Below are positions 24,178 to 25,809 of a stretch of 25,809 nucleotides of DNA, piece by piece. The position numbers were made by a program, and so were the translations under genes. Positions within the stretch are counted from its first letter, which is position 1. Each line of letters opens with the position of its first letter. The stretch covers positions 1-25,809 of the forward strand of contig JAKLKB010000098.1 in the NCBI GenBank assembly GCA_023150835.1. Direction: 5' to 3'. Source of the stretch: Myxococcota bacterium (GTDB lineage Bacteria > Myxococcota_C > UBA6777). Below the pieces are notes generated by a model. The model was not told the DNA's origin. It saw only the letters and a program-made list of their open reading frames with translations, and ran no database searches.

Positions 24178-25459
24178 TCTCAAAGTCAATATCGCTGGCA
24201 TCTCTTCTCCCAACCCCTTCTGGCTGGCCTCTGCTCCACCCACCAACACAGGCGACCAAGTCATGCGCGCCTTTGACGCAGGTTGGGGCGGAGCCGTCTG
24301 GAAAACCCTCGGAGAACCCATCGTCAACACTTGGTCTCGCTACAGCGCCGTCGATCTCAACGGCCAAAAGATGATGGGACTCAACAACATCGAACTGATC
24401 ACCGACCGCCCTCTCGACGTCAACTTCCGCGAGATCACCGAAGTCAAAAAACGCTACCCGCACCACGCTGTGATCGTCAGCTTGATGGTCGAAGCCAATC
24501 AAAAAGCATGGCAAGATATCGTCAAACGTACCGAAGATACGGGCGCAGACGGCATTGAACTCAACTTTGGCTGCCCTCACGGGATGTCCGAACGCGGCAT
24601 GGGTTCCGCCGTCGGCCAAGTCCCCGAATACACCTGCCAGATCACCGAATGGGTCAAACAAGCCGCCTCCCTCCCCGTTCTCGTCAAACTCACCCCCAAC
24701 ATCACCGACGTCCGCTACGCCGCTCGCGCCGCCAAACGCGGTGGAGCCGATGGCGTCAGCTTGATCAACACCATCAACTCCATCACAAGCGTTGATATCG
24801 ATACCTTTGCCCCACGACCCACCGTCTCAGGATACTCTTCTCATGGCGGATACTGCGGCCCCGCCGTCAAACCCATCGCCCTCAATATGGTCTCCGAGAT
24901 CGCCCGCGACCCCGAAACCGCCAACCTCCCGATCAGCGGCATCGGCGGCATCTCCACTTGGCGCGATGCCGTCGAATTTATCCTGCTCGGAGCCACCACC
25001 GTCCAAGTCTGCACCGCCGTCATGCACTACGGCTTCCGTATCGTCGAAGACATGATCGACGGACTCAACCAATACCTCGATCAAAAAGGCTTCGCCGATA
25101 TCTACGCACTGCGCGGAAAAAGCGTCCCCCGTATCAAAGATTGGAAATACCTCGATCTCAACTACGTCGTCCGCGCAAACATCAACCAACAAAAATGTAT
25201 CGGCTGCGGACTCTGCTACACCGCTTGCAACGATGGCGCACATCAAGCCATCGGCGCAAAACCCGCAAACAACGGACGCACCGAGGTCTGGGTGATCGAA
25301 GAAGCCTGCGTCGGCTGCAACCTTTGCTCCCTCGTCTGCCCCGTCGAACAGTGCATCACCATGCAAACCATCCCCGTCGATGCCGAGCCTTGCTCTTGGG
25401 ATCAATACACCTCCCAAAAAGGCATACTCGCTCCACGACCCCAAGACAACCAACATTGA
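24170..25459 (+). CDS. preA: Dihydropyrimidine dehydrogenase subunit PreA
   Basis: PreA carries the FMN active site that reduces uracil and thymine to the 5,6-dihydro forms, the first step of the pathway, in the cytoplasm as a complex with PreT. The protein has 429 residues from the ATG at 24170, inside the end of preT, with GGAGG 9 bases upstream; the upstream open frame is a preT shadow. The FMN-barrel spans about 1-320, with PNPFWLASAPP, KTLGEP and CPHGMSERGMG. The last 100 residues hold two [4Fe-4S] motifs: Cys343, 346, 349, 353 and Cys380, 383, 386, 390. The loop after ERGMGSA has Val148 where mammalian enzyme has the catalytic Cys671. Overlap with preT suggests translational coupling. 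Confidence 0.95.
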   Translation: MADLKVNIAGISSPNPFWLASAPPTNTGDQVMRAFDAGWGGAVWKTLGEPIVNTWSRYSAVDLNGQKMMGLNNIELITDRPLDVNFREITEVKKRYPHHAVIVSLMVEANQKAWQDIVKRTEDTGADGIELNFGCPHGMSERGMGSAVGQVPEYTCQITEWVKQAASLPVLVKLTPNITDVRYAARAAKRGGADGVSLINTINSITSVDIDTFAPRPTVSGYSSHGGYCGPAVKPIALNMVSEIARDPETANLPISGIGGISTWRDAVEFILLGATTVQVCTAVMHYGFRIVEDMIDGLNQYLDQKGFADIYALRGKSVPRIKDWKYLDLNYVVRANINQQKCIGCGLCYTACNDGAHQAIGAKPANNGRTEVWVIEEACVGCNLCSLVCPVEQCITMQTIPVDAEPCSWDQYTSQKGILAPRPQDNQH

Positions 25460-25482
25460 AAAACCGGTGAACATAGGACTTG

Positions 25483-25623
25483 CGCTGTTGGGCTGATTTT
25501 GTGGGGTTTCACCCCACGCCCCACAAGGGAGCTTTGCCCCCTTGACCCCCATGTTGGCGAACAGATCGCTGGTTTTTCAAACCAACTGCTCTCTCGCTTG
25601 AAACGGCACGAACACGGGGTTTG
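25483..25623 (-). repeat. Dispersed repeat family B, copy B2 (inverted)
   Basis: The minus strand reads ACCCCGTG.TCG.GCCGTTTCAAGCG, then GGGGTCAAGGG, like B1. It contains GTGGGGT-TTC-ACCCCAC (25501-25517) and TGGTTT-TTC-AAACCA (25570-25584). It begins 24 bases after the preA stop, so B1 and B2 bracket preT-preA. Confidence 0.85.
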
Positions 25624-25809
25624 GAACGTGAGCGGAAAGCTCGACTTGCACAGCCTTTGCGCGCTCACTTAAGTAAGTATCACTAAGTTTCTTCAACTTT
25701 CGCGCCCGAAGAACGGGTTCGTTCAAAAAAGATGGCGATGAAGAGGTCACCGACGCAACAGAGATCGGGCAGGCACGGGGGCCTGCCCCTACGAAACACC
25801 GTGTGATTT
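25624..25809. other. Right-end intergenic sequence with hairpin related to family A
   Basis: No gene was seen. A hairpin at 25767-25788 has arms GGGCAGGC and GCCTGCCC followed by CCTAC; on the minus strand it reads GTAGGGGCAGGC, like the centre of family A but without its flanks. The rest shows no clear structure before the window ends. Confidence 0.55.

Overview
The window looks like chromosomal DNA from a Gram-negative bacterium of the myxobacterial/Bradymonadales type (Myxococcota, formerly Deltaproteobacteria). This is inferred from gene content: several lipoproteins with low-complexity linkers, a Cys-rich repeat surface protein, a Pro-rich single-pass membrane protein with a PEGA-like C-terminus, a roadblock/LC7-like protein and a collagen-like lipoprotein. 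Codons favour C in the third position. No rRNA, tRNA, transposase, phage gene or CRISPR array was found.

Left part (1-8.4 kb). A metalloprotease-like lipoprotein gene with a HEVGH motif runs off the left edge on the minus strand. Divergent from it are two adjacent plus-strand genes: a 1055-residue Pro-rich, single-membrane-pass protein and a 410-residue protein with an Ala-rich coiled coil and a helical-repeat C-terminus. recN (DNA repair ATPase) follows on the minus strand.

Middle part (8.6-15.2 kb). A 12-repeat Cys-rich lipoprotein (minus), pepP (Xaa-Pro aminopeptidase, plus), a roadblock/LC7-like protein (minus, its stop codon overlapping that of pepP), a LysR regulator (minus), and a divergent lipoprotein that joins a collagen-like stalk, a beta-propeller and an APCDD1-like C-terminal domain.

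Right part (15.9-25.5 kb). Six plus-strand genes make up a nearly complete reductive pyrimidine catabolic set: methylmalonate/malonate-semialdehyde dehydrogenase (mmsA), a class III aminotransferase, an NCS1-family nucleobase/hydantoin transporter with an unusual extra domain, dihydropyrimidinase, and the two dihydropyrimidine dehydrogenase subunits preT and preA. The expected flow is: uracil/thymine enters through the NCS1 carrier, PreTA reduces the ring, dihydropyrimidinase opens it, the N-carbamoyl product is hydrolysed (enzyme not in this window), the aminotransferase converts beta-alanine/beta-aminoisobutyrate to the semialdehyde, and MmsA makes acetyl-CoA/propionyl-CoA. mmsA and the aminotransferase gene are tightly spaced and preT/preA overlap, but the other gaps are 235-485 bases.

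Those gaps carry dispersed intergenic repeats. Family A (about 110 bases, central hairpin, four copies plus one hairpin-only relative) is spread over the whole window. Family B (about 140 bases, two copies in inverted orientation) brackets preT-preA exactly. An imperfect duplication of the aminotransferase gene's 3' end flanks one family A copy. The 643-base gap before mmsA holds several strong hairpins and a 42-base tandem repeat.
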